Notes: a model not told the origin generated them from the letters alone. 64,000 nt of DNA from Tamarix chinensis (GCA_030549775.1 CM060175.1:4092564-4156563), one strand, 5' to 3'. Counted from the first letter of the stretch, positions 1 to 13,660 are shown. Made by a program: numbers and translations.

Positions 1-188
1 TCCAAAATAAAATCTTTAATTTGCTAAAATACCAAAATTTCTCTAAATTAAAATACTTGTAAATTTCTTCTTAATTTTTCCTAACTAATTCCCTTTTATT
101 TTAATAAAAATAATTTATTTAATTATTTTTTCTAATAAAATATTCTTTAAATATAATTTTTAAAATTAGAAATTTTTGGGGCATTTCA
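1..188 (-). mobile_element. terminal part of a long Ty3/gypsy LTR (cut by window edge)
   Basis: The last 188 bases match the last part of the two complete solo LTRs at 15432-20546 and 34566-39400. They share the AT-rich block with 'aaaatactt(g/a)taaatttctt' and end in the same GGGGCATTTCA. The other end lies outside the window, so I cannot test for a TSD. The sense strand is taken as minus by comparison with the related LTR at 23196, which has a primer-binding site beside it. The next five bases, CATTC, would be the expected TSD. Confidence 0.75.
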
Positions 189-189
189 C

Positions 190-3100
190 ATTCAGTCATG
201 GAAGGGGGATAAAATTGAAAAGTTTCTACTAGATGTAGAATAAACATTGATGGTGATGAGGGTTTTACATGTGAAGGAGTTTGTTGATGAGGAATCTTAA
301 AGGGAAAACCTATTTCATACTATGTATATAATACTTGATAAAATATGTTCCCTTATTGTTGATGGTGGTAGTTATGCAAATGTAGTTTCTCGTAATCTTA
401 TAGAGAAGCATAATTTTCCAAAGCCTACACATCTTAGACCACATAATCTTTAATATGTTAATGATGGTTCAATATTTGAAGTCACAATTCAAGTAGTTAT
501 TATGGAAGACTTATCAAGATAATATTGTATGTGGTATAGCTCCCATGGATGTATACAGTTTGTTACTGAGTATCACTTAGTAATATGATAGGCATGTTGA
601 TATGTAAGATAATAGATGAATATCTTTCACAAATTCAAAACCTTTGAGTTTGGTTTACTGAAGAACAAAGTCAACTAGAGAAGAAGAAAACTTGAATTTA
701 GACGATTCAAAATTCGAATGATAAATTTTGATCTACTCTATGATCAAAATAAATTCCAAAGAGAAACCTCTAATTTCTCTAGAGAATGGCTCCTAAACTT
801 CACTCCTCGATTGAGAGAAAAAATAAGAAAAAATATGGCTAAGAGTTTGGACGCTTTTTCCTTCTTATTCATTAAGTGTTTGGTTCTTTCTATCTTCCTC
901 CTCCACCGAATGTACAAGGTATATATATGTATATATGAACCCATATGATAATGATATCAAGCCTAAATTTCCTTTATTAAGCTCAAATAAATCGGCCTAA
1001 TTATATAAGAGTTAAATCAACTCATGTCCATATGGTATATATAAGGAGTTACAATTATAATGACAAGATATTACCATGTTTACATAAAATATCAAAGCTC
1101 CATAAAACCTACTCATGATAATACATGAAATAATCAAGATTCATATCTTGTAACATTATCTCCTATGAAACTTTATAACCCTTCCATTTTCATTGTCTTA
1201 CAAATAAGATATCATTGGTGAATTTCTCTTCTTGCAAGCATATATAATACCTACAAGAGTTGCTTAATGAAACATTATTAGGGTTATTATGAAGGTGTTC
1301 AACATTTTCAAGAAAAGTTGTTACTACCTCCAAATATGCTGACTCTTTCCCTTAATCATGAAAAGAATGATATGGCAATGCTATTGCATCACATGTTAAT
1401 TATGATGGCAGGAAGAACACTTATAGCTTGAAAAATACCAACAAAAATATTAATCTCACTATCCTTAGCATTTGGTCCTCACTTGTTAGGGAGGATACAA
1501 ACTATAAGAAGGTTATGCTTATTGATGGGAAGAGATTAGTGAAGGCTATAGGGAAAAATTAAAGCCATATATTTATTATTGATGCTTGAAAATAATTAGA
1601 ATGGTAGTTCACTTAACCCAAGGATCAATACCTTGCTAGGTGATTTTGGGGATATCTTCCTAAATGAACTATCTAGTGAGTTTTCTTCCATAAAGTGGCA
1701 TAGAGAAACAAATTGATATTTTTTCTTGTGCTACACTTCCTTATAAACTATCCATTAGGTGTAATCCTAAGGAATCTATGGAGCTACAAAGGTAAATTCA
1801 GGAGGTGTTATAAAAGGTCTTCGTTAGGGAATCACTTACTCTATGAGTGATACTACATCTTTTGGTACCAAATAAAAATGGATCAATGATGATGTGTGTT
1901 GATAGTAGATATATCAAAAAAATTACCATCAAGTATATGTATATCATACCTAAGCTTGATGATTTGTTAGATTATTTTTATGACACAAGTGTGCTATCTA
2001 AAATCAACTTAAGGAGTGGGTATTACCAAATTAGAATGAAGGAGGGAGATGAATGGAAGACAAATTTCAAGACCAAAGGAATTTTTTATGAGTGAATGGT
2101 TATGCCTTTTGGGTTACTCAATGCACCAATAAATTTCATGAGGCTCATGGATGAAGTTCTTAGACCCTTCAATCCTAAGTTTGTAGTTGTATATTTTGAT
2201 AATATTATTTTATAATCCTTTAGTAGTGATGATTTAAGGCACTTGAAAATTGAATTATTGACTCTTAGGAACAACAAAATGCATGGTAAACTAGAAAAAT
2301 GTGGAAATCTTTATGCTTAGAGCTAAATTTCTAGGGTTTGTTATATCTAAAGATGGAATTTCTATGGATGAGTCGATGATAACCTGGTCTACACCCAAAT
2401 CTATTACCAATGTTAGATCCTTTCATAGGCTTACATCTTTTTTTAGGAGGTTCATAAAAATATTTAGCACACTTCTAGCAGCCATCAAAGAATACCTAAG
2501 AAAGAAGATATTTCAAATGGAGCAAACCAGTATAAGAAGTCTTTGAGGTGATCAAAAGTAACTTAATTGAGACCCCATTGTTGATATTACCTAACTTTAA
2601 TAAGGTTTTCAAGATGGAGTGTGATGCAATTAGAGTGGGAATTTGAGTCAATAAACTACCAGAAAGAAAATGAATATCTTCATTTATTGAAAAAATTAAT
2701 TGCTCAATATCCAACTATAGCACCTGTGCAAAAAAAATTATGCTATTATTAAGGCATTAGATTATTGGTCTCATTACCTTATACCGTCATAATTTATCTT
2801 ACATACCAATCATAGTTCCCTAAAATACAAAAATGGGAAGCATAAACTTAATTATAGACATGATAAATGGTTAGTAGTTTTATGATCCTTCTCATTTATA
2901 GTTAATTATAAGAGTGGCAAAACAATTTTTATAAAAAATGACACCTCTAGAAGATATTACACGTTGTTGTTGTTGGAGGCAAGAGTCTTAGGATTTGGGT
3001 GTTTGAAGGATATTTTCAAAAAGGATGAAGACTTTTTAAGCCAAATTGAAGATCAAGACAAGGTTTTGGGTCCTTCCTAATTTAAGAAGGCTTCCTCTTC

Positions 3101-4260
3101 AAGGGCAACAAGTTGTGCATCCCAAAGTGATCCATCAGAGAGTTTCTAATCCAATAAGTGCATAAAGAAGGTCATGCAAGGAAATTTAGCATTAACAAAA
3201 TATGTGATGTACTCCAACAACATTTTTATTAGCTAACGGTTGTAGGAGATGTACAATCTATAATGGTAAAGTGCTCTACTTAACAAAGGTCCAAGAGTCA
3301 CTTCTAATAAGAACTTTATGCTCCATTATCTATCCCGCATCATTATTGGGATCATGTTTGCGTGGACTTTACTATGGAATTGCCTAAAATACAAAGACAA
3401 AATGACACCATTATGGTAGAGGTAGATTAGTTTTATATGTTGACTCATTTTCCCCCGTATAAGATGAATGATGCCTCATACATTACTTATCTTTACTTCA
3501 TGGAGATAATTTGGTTATATGGTATCCCACGGAAAATTGCATTTGATAGGGATAAAAAGTTTCTTAGCTACTTTTAGAATATCTTGTGGATATTGGTGGG
3601 TACTAAACTTCTCTTTAGCATATCCAGTCACCCACAAACCAATGGATTTACAGAGGTTATCAATCGCATCATCAATATGCTCTTGAAGAATTTGGCTCAC
3701 AAAACCTTAAAAGATTAGGGTACCAAACTAAGTGATACCAAATTTGCCTACAATCGGTCTCCTACTTATGCTACTGATCACTCAGCTTTTGAAGTGGCAT
3801 ATGGAGTGAATCCCACCATTCTCATTAATCTCATTACCCTCCGCAATGAAGCTCAAACTAGCTTTAAAGCCCAAAATAGTGCCACAAAATTCAAGAAATT
3901 TCATGAGCATGTATGCTATAGGATTATAAGGGTTAATGAGATGAACAACAAGAAAAAAAAAACATAGAAAATAAAATGTATTTAAGCTAGGGAATTTAGT
4001 TGGCTTCATCTTATAACAGAAATATTTCTTTCTAGAAGAAAGAGTGAGCCAATGGTAAAAAAGTGATGGACCATTCAATATTTTAAAGAGGGTTGGTAAT
4101 AATGCATATAGGCTTTAGCTCTTATAGGAAATGGAAAATATGTTAAACACATTTAATGAAGGAGATTTACTCCTGTATTTAAATGATACGACTTATGAAG
4201 ATGAGAAGGGGTCCTTTCAAGAGGGTGATTATGATGTAATACCACCCCCTTTAATTGATA
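190..4260 (+). pseudogene. decayed Ty3/gypsy pol polyprotein (PR-RT-RNase H-IN)
   Basis: A plus-strand pol can be followed through many stops and frameshifts. Protease lies at about 320-420 and contains the motif IVDGGSYANVVS, the DGGS form found in one group of plant gypsy elements. RT lies at about 1620-2700; the cleanest stretch is 1847-2095, with LSKINLRSGYYQIRMKEGDE followed by MPFGLLNAP. The catalytic box reads YFDN at 2192-2203 instead of YxDD. A degraded thumb and RNase H follow. The integrase core is at about 3330-3720, with SHPQTNGFTEVINR near 3630. The tail near 4190-4260 reads like the acidic end of such polyproteins. No chromodomain was recognised. The gag gene is not seen and the LTR at 1-188 abuts the protease region, so that LTR was probably inserted into this element. 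It cannot be active. Confidence 0.85.
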
Positions 4261-4263
4261 ACA

Positions 4264-4301
<38 letters not shown>
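4264..4301. repeat. (ATT)n microsatellite
   Basis: About 13 uninterrupted ATT/TTA units lie just after the end of the decayed pol. Confidence 0.95.
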
Positions 4302-4302
<1 letters not shown>

Positions 4303-4997
4303 TTTTCTAAGTTAGAAGAATTCAAAACTCTTCTTACTTGGAGTAATAAACGAGCTAGATTGTTGGAGCCATGAAATTAATGAAATACCAGCATAAAATC
4401 CATCAACTCACCACCCTTTAATGGCTTTAGTATGGCTTTAATATGGCTAGGAAGAGACAAAACAATTGGCTACTATAGTAAATTAGGTAACTACTACAAT
4501 ACCAAATGTGGGGTTATTTTCCTCCAATTTGTGGCTTGATTTGAAGGGGCTTAGGGAAACTTATTAAGGGTTTTTCAAGATCTCAAATTAAGCTTAATTA
4601 ATGGAGGAAGCAATCATTTTTTCAGACCTTAAAACCAGGTACAAATAAGTTAGTCAATCAAGATTTTATTTTATTTTTTTAGCTAAACATTTTTACATTG
4701 TGTCGTTAGACTTTCCTAAATTAAAATTTATGTATCCTAAGTACTTTAACAAAGCTTTCAAGCTAATGTTTCAGCTATTTTGTGATGGGAGAGATGTAGG
4801 AATTTTGAAAATTAAGCTCCTATATCTTATTGGGTTTGGTAAGGTTTGCAACTTTACTTTGGCTTGTATTAGTGTGTCTAATGGTTAGAATGTAAGCCAG
4901 TTAGTCCTCTAAGAGTTAGTAGTGAATTTTTTAAGTTTTACAAGCCTAATAATCTCTATATAGGAGTAAATGGTTGAAGCTATCAAGAATTACCCTT

Positions 4998-5515
4998 TGG
5001 CAATCTACATGATATTTCAAAAATGACACACCCTATTCAAGGCTTAGTGCATAGTCTTATTTATCATCCAAAATCTTACATATTTTTTTATCAAATGATA
5101 AAACATTGATTGGTTTGTGTATTTACTTAATATTGGAGGGATTTCAAGAGTAAGTTACCTATATCCCACTTCTCATCTCGTTTTTATTATTTATTTTGTT
5201 GGAATCTCACCCAACTCCATTATGAACACTTAATGTGACCCAATTTATTCAGTAATACCTTTTTCAATCTACATGATTTTTCAAAAATCACAAATTGTAC
5301 TCAAGGCTTAGTGCCTAGGCTTTTATCATCCAAAATATTACATAATTTTTATCAAATGTTGAAAACTTGATTGGTTTGTGTAAGTAATTAATCTTGGAGG
5401 AATTTCAAGATTAATTCACCTACATCTAACTTCTCATCTCTTCTTTATATTCTATTTTGTTGGAATCTCACCCAACACCATTATCAACACTTATCATGAC
5501 CTTATCTGTTTAGCA
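4998..5515. repeat. tandem duplication, two units of about 260 bp
   Basis: The segment at about 4998-5257 recurs at about 5265-5515 in direct orientation with moderate divergence. Shared landmarks in the same order are 'caatctacatga', 'caaggcttagtgc', 'tatcatccaaaat', 'gattggtttgtgta', 'ttttgttggaatctcaccca' and 'atcaacactta'. The copies have diverged by point changes and small indels, so the duplication is not recent. It has no coding potential. Confidence 0.85.
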
Positions 5516-5544
5516 ATATGCATTAGGGTCTTAAAGTGTCTTTA

Positions 5545-5547
<3 letters not shown>

Positions 5548-5584
<37 letters not shown>
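5548..5584. repeat. (TA)n microsatellite
   Basis: About 18 uninterrupted TA units directly after the 260-bp tandem duplication. Confidence 0.95.
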
Positions 5585-5587
<3 letters not shown>

Positions 5588-5897
5588 CAAGGTTTAGGAG
5601 TTCCAAGGTAGTAAATATTGATTAAGGCACATGAAGTTGTAACAAAATATTTGAGGAACTAATAGAAAACATGGGATTAAGCATATATGAAATAACCTAT
5701 TTTGATAACTAGAAATTTTTTTAACACGTTTTTAATGTTCATGGCAAAATAAAATGTAGGTTGATAATATTTTAGCTCACACAAGATCTATGCCTCAACA
5801 TCTACCTTATGCTAAATACAATGCTTAAAGAACCCCAATAATTATTAGAATACGATAATCATACACACACACACAATATGGTGATATAAATCCTAAG

Positions 5898-5900
<3 letters not shown>

Positions 5901-5964
<64 letters not shown>
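5901..5964. repeat. compound (AT)n(AG)n microsatellite
   Basis: About 19 AT units run straight into 13 AG units. Confidence 0.95.
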
Positions 5965-6060
5965 TTAGGGCTAGAGACCAAAAATATACAACAAGATCAA
6001 ACCAATTGCCTTACAATCAAAACATCAATGTAAACTAAACACGAGAGCATTCTCTCTATG

Positions 6061-6093
6061 TCTGTGTGTGTGTGTCTGTGTGTGTGTGTGTGT
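6061..6093. repeat. (TG)n microsatellite, interrupted
   Basis: TG units broken by two TC interruptions. Confidence 0.9.
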
Positions 6094-8379
6094 CCACAAA
6101 AGTAAAATTCTTAGATAGAATCTACATACATTATATACCTTTCTTGTCTAATAATCATATCAAAATCGTCGTAGTAATCCATCTAGAGTCATGTATAAAA
6201 TTAGTATAGGGTTGTGGTGCTATATAGAGTATGTTTACACTAGTAGGGCATAAACACATATATACAGTAAACAAATGCAATATATGGATCATGCCTAATC
6301 ACATATTAGCACAACTAAAGTAAGGCTTATCATAAAGCAATCATATTCTCATGCATAATAACCATGTGATCACTCATACCCTCATATATTAATAAATTAA
6401 TTTGCATTCCAATTATTATTTATAATAGAAGGCGATCATATATCACAATTCAAAGATTAGTGGATGTCTACTCCACAAAGTCTATTAGAAACTTAGACAT
6501 CAACCCATCTCAATAACAATCATCAAATGGCATAGACTATAGTCTGAGGAAGAAATCATATGCCCACAGACACAACTAATACAAAATAATAATTTAATAA
6601 TGATTTCATAAGACTTCAATAATGGTTATAAATAATCATTAAGGTTAAAGTTATCAAAGATATTATAATGATTTAAAATTAATTATCAAAACTCTAGAAA
6701 ATAAAATCAAGAATAACATTTAATAACCAGTCATGCTAAAAATGTTACCAAAATCAAAATGTAAAGAATCTTTAATGATGGTTCTTGCTATAACCATTAT
6801 CAAAACAAGTAAAAATACAACTAAAACACAGTTTCGCGACTACTGAACCATACATAATCTACATTAAAAACGGAAATAAAATTAAGAAATGTGAGGGACT
6901 TAAACCCTCAATAGCTCTTGATAGAACTATAACATACACTTCAATAGTAATCAAGCTAATAACCAAGCATTATATACAAATATTATAATCAAAACTATGA
7001 AACGCGAAAAAAGCTAAAATTAAAATCAAAATTTAAGAACAACAACAACAACATATATTATTCATAGATTGAACCAACCTATGAACAAAGAGAACATAAA
7101 CCAAAAGTTAACATTTATATCACACAAACAACCTAAAAATTGTAGTGAACAATAAAGAAACCAAATCTACTCATCATTTCTTAGATAGAATAATTTTTCC
7201 CTTTAATCTAAGAATTTTTTTTAATAATTAAATTATATAGGTAAAAGAGAAATTACCCAAATCTGAACCTTAATATTAATAATGAAATTTTAAAACTAAT
7301 TTTTTTTCTTATATATCTAAAATAGAAACAATGGACGAGAGGATCTAGAAGAGATTACATAAGTTATTAACAATGATGAACTACCAAAATATGTTGTATT
7401 TTCCTAGATATATTATATCTTCAACCTAAAATAGCCATGAATAAGGAAATCAATAATGGAAATTAAACTTTCTTAAGATGAAAGGAAATAAAAGGAAGAG
7501 AAAAAATAATGGAAATAAAAAGAAGATGTCTTGAGAGAAGGAGCTCTGATGATGGTAAGAGAAAAATAGCAAGAACAATGCTATAAAGGAAAATAAGTCA
7601 TAGATAAAATTAATGTGTTTTGTGTAAGGTGTTTTTAATAAAAAAAAATTATTAAATCTATTAAAAAATGTTTTTTACAATTTTTTTCTTTTAAAAACCT
7701 TCATTAAATGCTAGACTTTTACTTAAAATTTCTACATACAACCATTATTTAAACCTTTATCTACGCACACTCTCAAAATTATGTAGTTTAAAAATTATTT
7801 TTTGGTAACCATTATTTGTGAAATGTTTTTAAAACCTAATTCTATAATAGTGTATAAAACTCAAATAAACAAACCATAATTCAATTGGTACACAAGTCGG
7901 ATATAGGCATATATCACAACATGTCTTAGAAACACTAGTTTTATCAATTTTCTTAACCTCTAGGGCATGTAACCCATAGATTAGAACCTAATCATAAACT
8001 AAGGAAATGTATATAAGTTTAATTAGAGTAAAAATAGATGTACCAACTTGTTTGCATTTGGATTTCAACACACTGATGTGATGTGGACCACAACCTAATA
8101 TCTTATATCAAAAGTCTTTACCTTTGTCTTAATGTCAGTCTAGAGGATAATCATCTTAAATCCACTTACCTTTCACTTTGAGAATAAGTGTTTTATTCCA
8201 CAATGATCAAGGAATATTAAACATAACATATAAGCACTCCAATATTACTAATTTTGGGTAATCTCATAAGTTTCAATTGTTACACAATCAATAATAATGG
8301 GTAATCTCGCAATGTTCAACCCTTATCAATATATTCATAATTTATATTATCCATTGCCTTTCATGGATGATCATATCAA

Positions 8380-8380
<1 letters not shown>

Positions 8381-8442
<62 letters not shown>
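8381..8442. repeat. (TTA)n microsatellite
   Basis: About 20 uninterrupted TTA units. Confidence 0.95.
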
Positions 8443-9749
8443 CACTTTTTAATCGATATCATATCACATAAGGCTATGTTATATGCCTTATCAAATCATA
8501 TGGACCTTATTTCAAATATCAAGTATAAAATCATATGAACCTCAATTCAATTTTGGACCTAGCATGATGTCTTGCATAAAATAGCATATTTAACATGTAT
8601 ATCATGATTTTAACATATAGTTTTATCTTTATAGACATAATAAGGATTAATTATAACAAAATTTTATGTAATTATTAGCTCTTGTGATTTTATTAAAAAC
8701 AATTTTCTATGCTGGTAAATGATATAAAACAAGGGTTTTTAACATGCTTTAAATAATTTAATTCAACACATGCTCAAATCTTGAAATCATGCAATGTAAA
8801 AGCATGCTCTACCTCATAAATAAAATACTAATGATAATAGTAAAATAAATATTCCTCTTTATTTCTTAGATTAAAAGGTATAGCCACCCCATATTACCTA
8901 AAATTCACTCTCATCTCCCGATTTTAAATACTCAAATTTGGTTGTTGTCAAACCTACTCCAAACGTTTATGTAGAAACTTAAGAAATTATTATGTCTTAC
9001 AAAATTTTTTATAAGGTATTTGAGAAAAAATTCTTGAGATTTTATTGCTTATTTATACATAATGAGTTGCAAGAGGTTGAATATGTACAACAACTATATT
9101 TGAATTTGCATGCTTGCTCAAATGTTTGGGGTAGGCTGATTTATGATGTGTGTGGCTTCTTTCTCACAATTTTTATGCACTCAAAGGATACTTAAAGGAG
9201 ATTAAAAAATTATGGTCATGGCATCCTAAGCCCCTAGCCTAAGTAGCTACCCAAGGGATCCAATGAGAGTAAAAAGAGAATCGTGAAAATGGAAGCCCAT
9301 TTATGTATGCCTGCCACCCTTGTTTAGTCAAAAGTGACATGAAACTAACCTTCATAAAAAAATATTTTACATATTTTATTAAAAAATATAATCACTTTTA
9401 AGTGTTTTCATTAGCAATAATCAAGGTTAAGATCAAACAAACCCATATAATCAACCACAACGACCACTAGTTCTCTTATCATCTTCTAACTTTCAAAATA
9501 AGGGTTTAGATTTGTAACAAAACTATACATCATAGAGATCAAAATCATATGGCCTTAATAAAATAAAAAATAAAAAACTTTACATGAAATTCCCAAAATA
9601 CTATCAAGTAATTTTCTTGAATTTTTCATCAAAACACATATACACACCTCATAAGATGAAATATAGTTTTTAGCCCTTATCATAATAAATCCTTCTCAAT
9701 TTTTTAATATCATTCTTCTTGTATTATTTTCATTATTCAATGATAAATA

Positions 9750-10073
9750 AATCAAATAATGGTATCATAAGGTTGCTACAACATACTACCCCCAAATAAG
9801 TAGGAGAGATGAGAGTTTTAATTGTAAATTTAAGAGAATAATTGAAAAGGTAGTGAACCCTAATAGGAAGGATTGGTCATCCCATTTTAATGATGGATTG
9901 TGAGTATATTAAATAGCCTAAAAACTTATTTAGGCATTTCACCCAATAGGATTGTGTATGAAATATGTTGTCACCTATCCATCGAACTACAACACGAATC
10001 TTGCAAGGTACTAAAGGTTATCAGCATGGATTATGTTGTAATAAGAGAAACTATAATATTATAAGTTAATGAT
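9750..10073 (+). pseudogene. Athila/Tat-like integrase fragment, 5' half
   Basis: The plus strand reads HKVATTYYPQ, then FKRIIEKVVNPNRKDWS, then RIVYEICCHLSIELQHES, then VND at the break. These correspond to the late integrase core of Athila/Tat-type gypsy elements (the YHPQ box, the RKDWS block and the 'PYRLVYGKACHLPVELEH' block). Several stops are present. The fragment ends at ATGAT (10069-10073), which is repeated at 13258-13262 where the same reading continues. The two pieces were therefore one gene before a solo LTR landed here. Upstream of about 9740 the similarity stops. Confidence 0.85.
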
Positions 10074-13000
10074 GGTAATATCACATCTTAAACTCTTCCA
10101 AAAAGTGTTTATAATAATTTTTATATAAAAAACAAATGGTTTTGGTTTTTGAAAGTGCATGAAAAATGGGTGAAAATGTGAGTTCTAAGCAAACTAGTTG
10201 ACTAGTCATACCTAAAACTACTAAATTAGTTTTCCCAAAACACAAGCAATCATCCTGAAATAACCAATAAATTAGTAGGAAAAAATATTCCACTAGTAAA
10301 ATCAGTCGACTAGTGTTTCACAATAAATCAACTAAATCTATTGAAACTTATAGGTGATTTCTAGCTTTTTTTATTCTCTTTTAAATGGTTGCTTAAATAT
10401 TTAATTCATGCTGCTTTTTTCTATTAAGCATATCCTTGTTATTTTTGATTATTTTCACATTATTTATATGATTATATGAGCCTAGTTAGCTTAAAATTAA
10501 TAAATGTAATTTTTAAGGTAATTTCTCACTTGCGCATTCTCTCCCTCCCTTACTTTCCTCTCTCCTTTACCCTTTCAAACCTATATGAAATTGCTCCACA
10601 AGTGCCCTTACTTTGCCTTATCTATTTTTCCCTATATTATTCCCCATCTTCCCTATGCTTCATTGTTTGTTCCTTACCCAAGCCTTAGACATTCAACCTT
10701 AATTATAATGTTCCTTCTCTAATTTATCTATTGATTTGATTGACCATCCCCCTTGCTTTAACCTCATTTTCTAATTCACTCCATCTTTCAAATCTTACAA
10801 ACTCTCCACTTACCTATCCTTTCATTTGGAATTATAGTTACCTTGTGTTGAGACCTTCTTTTCTTCCTTTTCCTTTATTCTTGATCAATTGTAACCTAAA
10901 TTTCCTTTCTCCTCCATTTTTGAAATTTTATTTTTCTCTTAATCTTATCCTTATCTATAAATTATTTTCTATTAAATAAGGAAGGATTAAGGTGTTGTGA
11001 ATGGTTGAATATTCTATATTTTCTCCTTTTATATACTCTTGTTTTAGGAGGAGTTTAGGATAGTGCTTATTCTCCTTCTTTTGTTTTGATTCTTGACTCT
11101 TTTATTTAAATGATTTTATACTAATTTATAGATTCATGATATATAATTAAGTGTCCTTGGTGAACCCTCAAGTTAAGAGTAGTTAAATTTCTAGAAGATT
11201 TACTAGAAGGAAATATTATCTTTAATATGATTAAATGTTTTGTTTTGATTGCTTTTATTATGATGTCAGTGTATTCCATTTTGAGAATGAATTAGGTTTT
11301 TTTTCAAATCTTGAGTATGCAAGCATATTTTGATATTTTTGAAATTCTGAGCATGCTTTAGCCATATTGGCCTTAATATGTTTTGATGAATTAAGCATGA
11401 ATATTATAATTTGATTTGATGAGCATGAATCTAGGTTTTCAATGTGTAAGAATGTTTTTATATATGTTACAATGGTATAGGAACATGGTAGGATTATTTA
11501 GTCAAGTTAGAAATTATTACAGTAAACTTCATGTTGGCATATATCATTTGCCAATATAATATAGTATGGGTAAACTAGTTAATTGGTATACCAATTGATT
11601 GGTTTTAGCTAACCAATCAACAAGTTAAGTAATGCTTATTATTAATATTATTGACCATAAACCAACGAATTAATTAAGGCCTTAAATAATCTATTGGTTT
11701 ATGATTTGACTTGTTACATTTAAACTAATCAATTAGTTATTATACGGTTTTGTTTTGTTTTGTTTTGTTTTGTTATGGGCCCTAAACTAGTCTAATGATT
11801 TGTGGAACAAGTTAAGTGCTCTACTAGGCTAGTTTTGTGATATTTTAGGGTTTAAACTTTGGTATTTAACTTTAAAATACAACATGGTCCTTGAATAATT
11901 GAATTTAGGAAGATATTAAAATTGCTAATTGTGCGGTTGTTATTTACAAGCTTTGTTTATATAAGTTTGGTGTCTCTTAAACACTCAATATTGTAGCTTG
12001 GATGGATTGGTTTGTGTCTTGTGTCAAAACTTAAAAACACCTAATTTATATTAATAAATGGATTTGGGATATGATTTGTGATATCACTTTATAAACTTTA
12101 ATAATGGAAATAAGAATTGGTTTGAGCCTTTTTCTCCAACTCTCGGGATAGTTAACCTAAAGCTAGTGGTTTTGCCACCCTTATGTTTATCTTTTTCACT
12201 CGGTACTTATTTTCTTCTCTAATAGGTTGTGATACATAATAGGATGCACATATTATAAGAGATAGAATTAATATTATGGCAAGATGACATGACATCAATG
12301 TCTTATTTATATGGATGTAGTATCTCTATACAAGATAAGTGGTAATATGCATGCTTGTTGCTTATGTGGGTGTGGTTTAAAAAAGTGTTTTACCCCTCAT
12401 AGGAGTCATATATTCAAGATTTCGTGAATATGATCTATGGTAAGGAAATCACCTTGATGTATCTATGCTACATGTATCCTAGTTGTGTATGTTATGCTAC
12501 TATAACTTTCATTCATGATGGAAAAATGGTAGTTATTGTTCAAATATCTTATTAAATGGATAGTTTGTTGCCACCATATGAAGTTATAATACTATTTTCT
12601 ACCTTATATATATATTATATGAGTCAATTTGTGCTATTTTACTTATTTCACGTTATGTATGCAAGCATGTTTTGTACAATGTTATCGTATGTCGTCAATA
12701 TGTAGTATGAGCCCTAACATGTTATATGTAGTTAATTTTTCCTATACTCAAGTGTACAAATATTACCTTGTGTGGTCCCTATGTTGATCTGGATTTTGGT
12801 TTAGGGAGGAGATAATGATTTGTAAGGGTAAAATTCTTAGTTGGAGCATACAAAGGAGGATTATGTGGACATTTAAGTGGACATTAATCAAAGAGCATGT
12901 TTTTCTTTTTATAGTTGATTGTTAGACTAACATGTTAGATGGATTTTTCCCACTATATTGGGGTGTTTTTTATTCTTTTCGGTTGTCTAAACTCTTAGCT

Positions 13001-13257
13001 TTAATCTTTGTATTTTTAATATTGTATTTCTCTCCATATATCATATTACCTTCCTTATTCATATTACTATTATATTGTACTCCATTCATTCATACAACTT
13101 TTTGCTTTTGTCTTACCTTACATCAAATATATATTTGGTGATAATCATGCATCTCTTATAATTAATGTAGTGTTGAAATCCTTTAGTTTAATTTTTGAAG
13201 AAATTATATATTTTACTCGAATGAAATTTCTAATTTGAGAAAATTGGGAGTGCTACA
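10074..13257 (+). mobile_element. solo LTR of about 3.2 kb inserted in the Athila/Tat-like integrase
   Basis: The element is bounded by direct repeats ATGAT at 10069-10073 and 13258-13262. Its right end, GGGAGTGCTACA, is the reverse complement type of the TGTAACACCCC start of the other long LTRs in this window, so it belongs to the same broad type in opposite orientation. The left end reads GGTAATATCAC; the expected terminal TG is damaged, or shared with the TSD if that is only 4 bp. Deleting the element restores an open join in the host integrase. No internal coding region or second LTR is present, so it is a solo LTR. Inside are a (TTTTG)n run and AT-rich filler. The short open frames at 10476-10979 and 12932-13141 are not credible genes. 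Confidence 0.75.
11748..11773. repeat. (TTTTG)n microsatellite
   Basis: Five TTTTG units in a row inside the 3.2-kb solo LTR. Confidence 0.9.
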
Positions 13258-13660
13258 ATGATTTGGAAGAACTAAGGTAGTTAGCATACAATAATATATA
13301 TCTATACAAGGAAATCTTCAATAAATGACATGATAAGATAGTCAAACCCTAAGTACTACAACGTAGATAAATTATACTCCCCACCAATTCAAAATTAAGG
13401 TTGTTTCTAAGGGCACCAAAGTTAAAATGGTTTGGATCATATAAAGTAATGATGGACTATCCTTATGAAGCTATGATCTTAAGAGATGATAAAACTAGGA
13501 CAAGCTTAAGGTTATCATTCATCAATTAAAGCTTTATTTGGGACCCTATAGGAAGATGATCTTGACCATTGCCCTACACAATAGGTGAACTTACAAGATG
13601 AGTGGTCTTATTGGATAGTCAGTCTAATGATGTTAAATAAAATGCTCTTAGGAGGTAGTC
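13258..13660 (+). pseudogene. Athila/Tat-like integrase fragment, C-terminal half
   Basis: The plus strand reads DLEELR immediately after the TSD, then a YKE/WHDK block, then SKLRLF, then PKLKWFGSYKVMMDYPYEAM, then KLYLGP. This is the C-terminal 'KLKSRWSGPFxVxxVxPYGAVEL...VNGQRLKHYLG' region of Athila/Tat-type integrases. It continues in register from the fragment ending at 10073. Frameshifts and stops are frequent. Nothing after about 13660 could be tied to the element. Confidence 0.85.

Larger units (their letters stand above)
4302..9740. other. AT-rich non-coding stretch, origin unresolved
   Basis: No coding signal survives inspection. The short open frames at 4700-4888 and 8992-9195 have no recognisable domain. 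The stretch contains a 260-bp tandem duplication and several microsatellites, listed separately. It may be the 3' LTR and flanking relics of the pol at 190-4260, because a TGTAATACC-like string occurs at about 4214, but I could not find paired LTR ends. Confidence 0.6.

Noticed and set aside
4214..4240. Start of a 3' LTR (TGTAATACC-like) after the first gypsy pol
   Set aside because: The string also reads as the pol tail, and no matching LTR end or 5' partner could be found.
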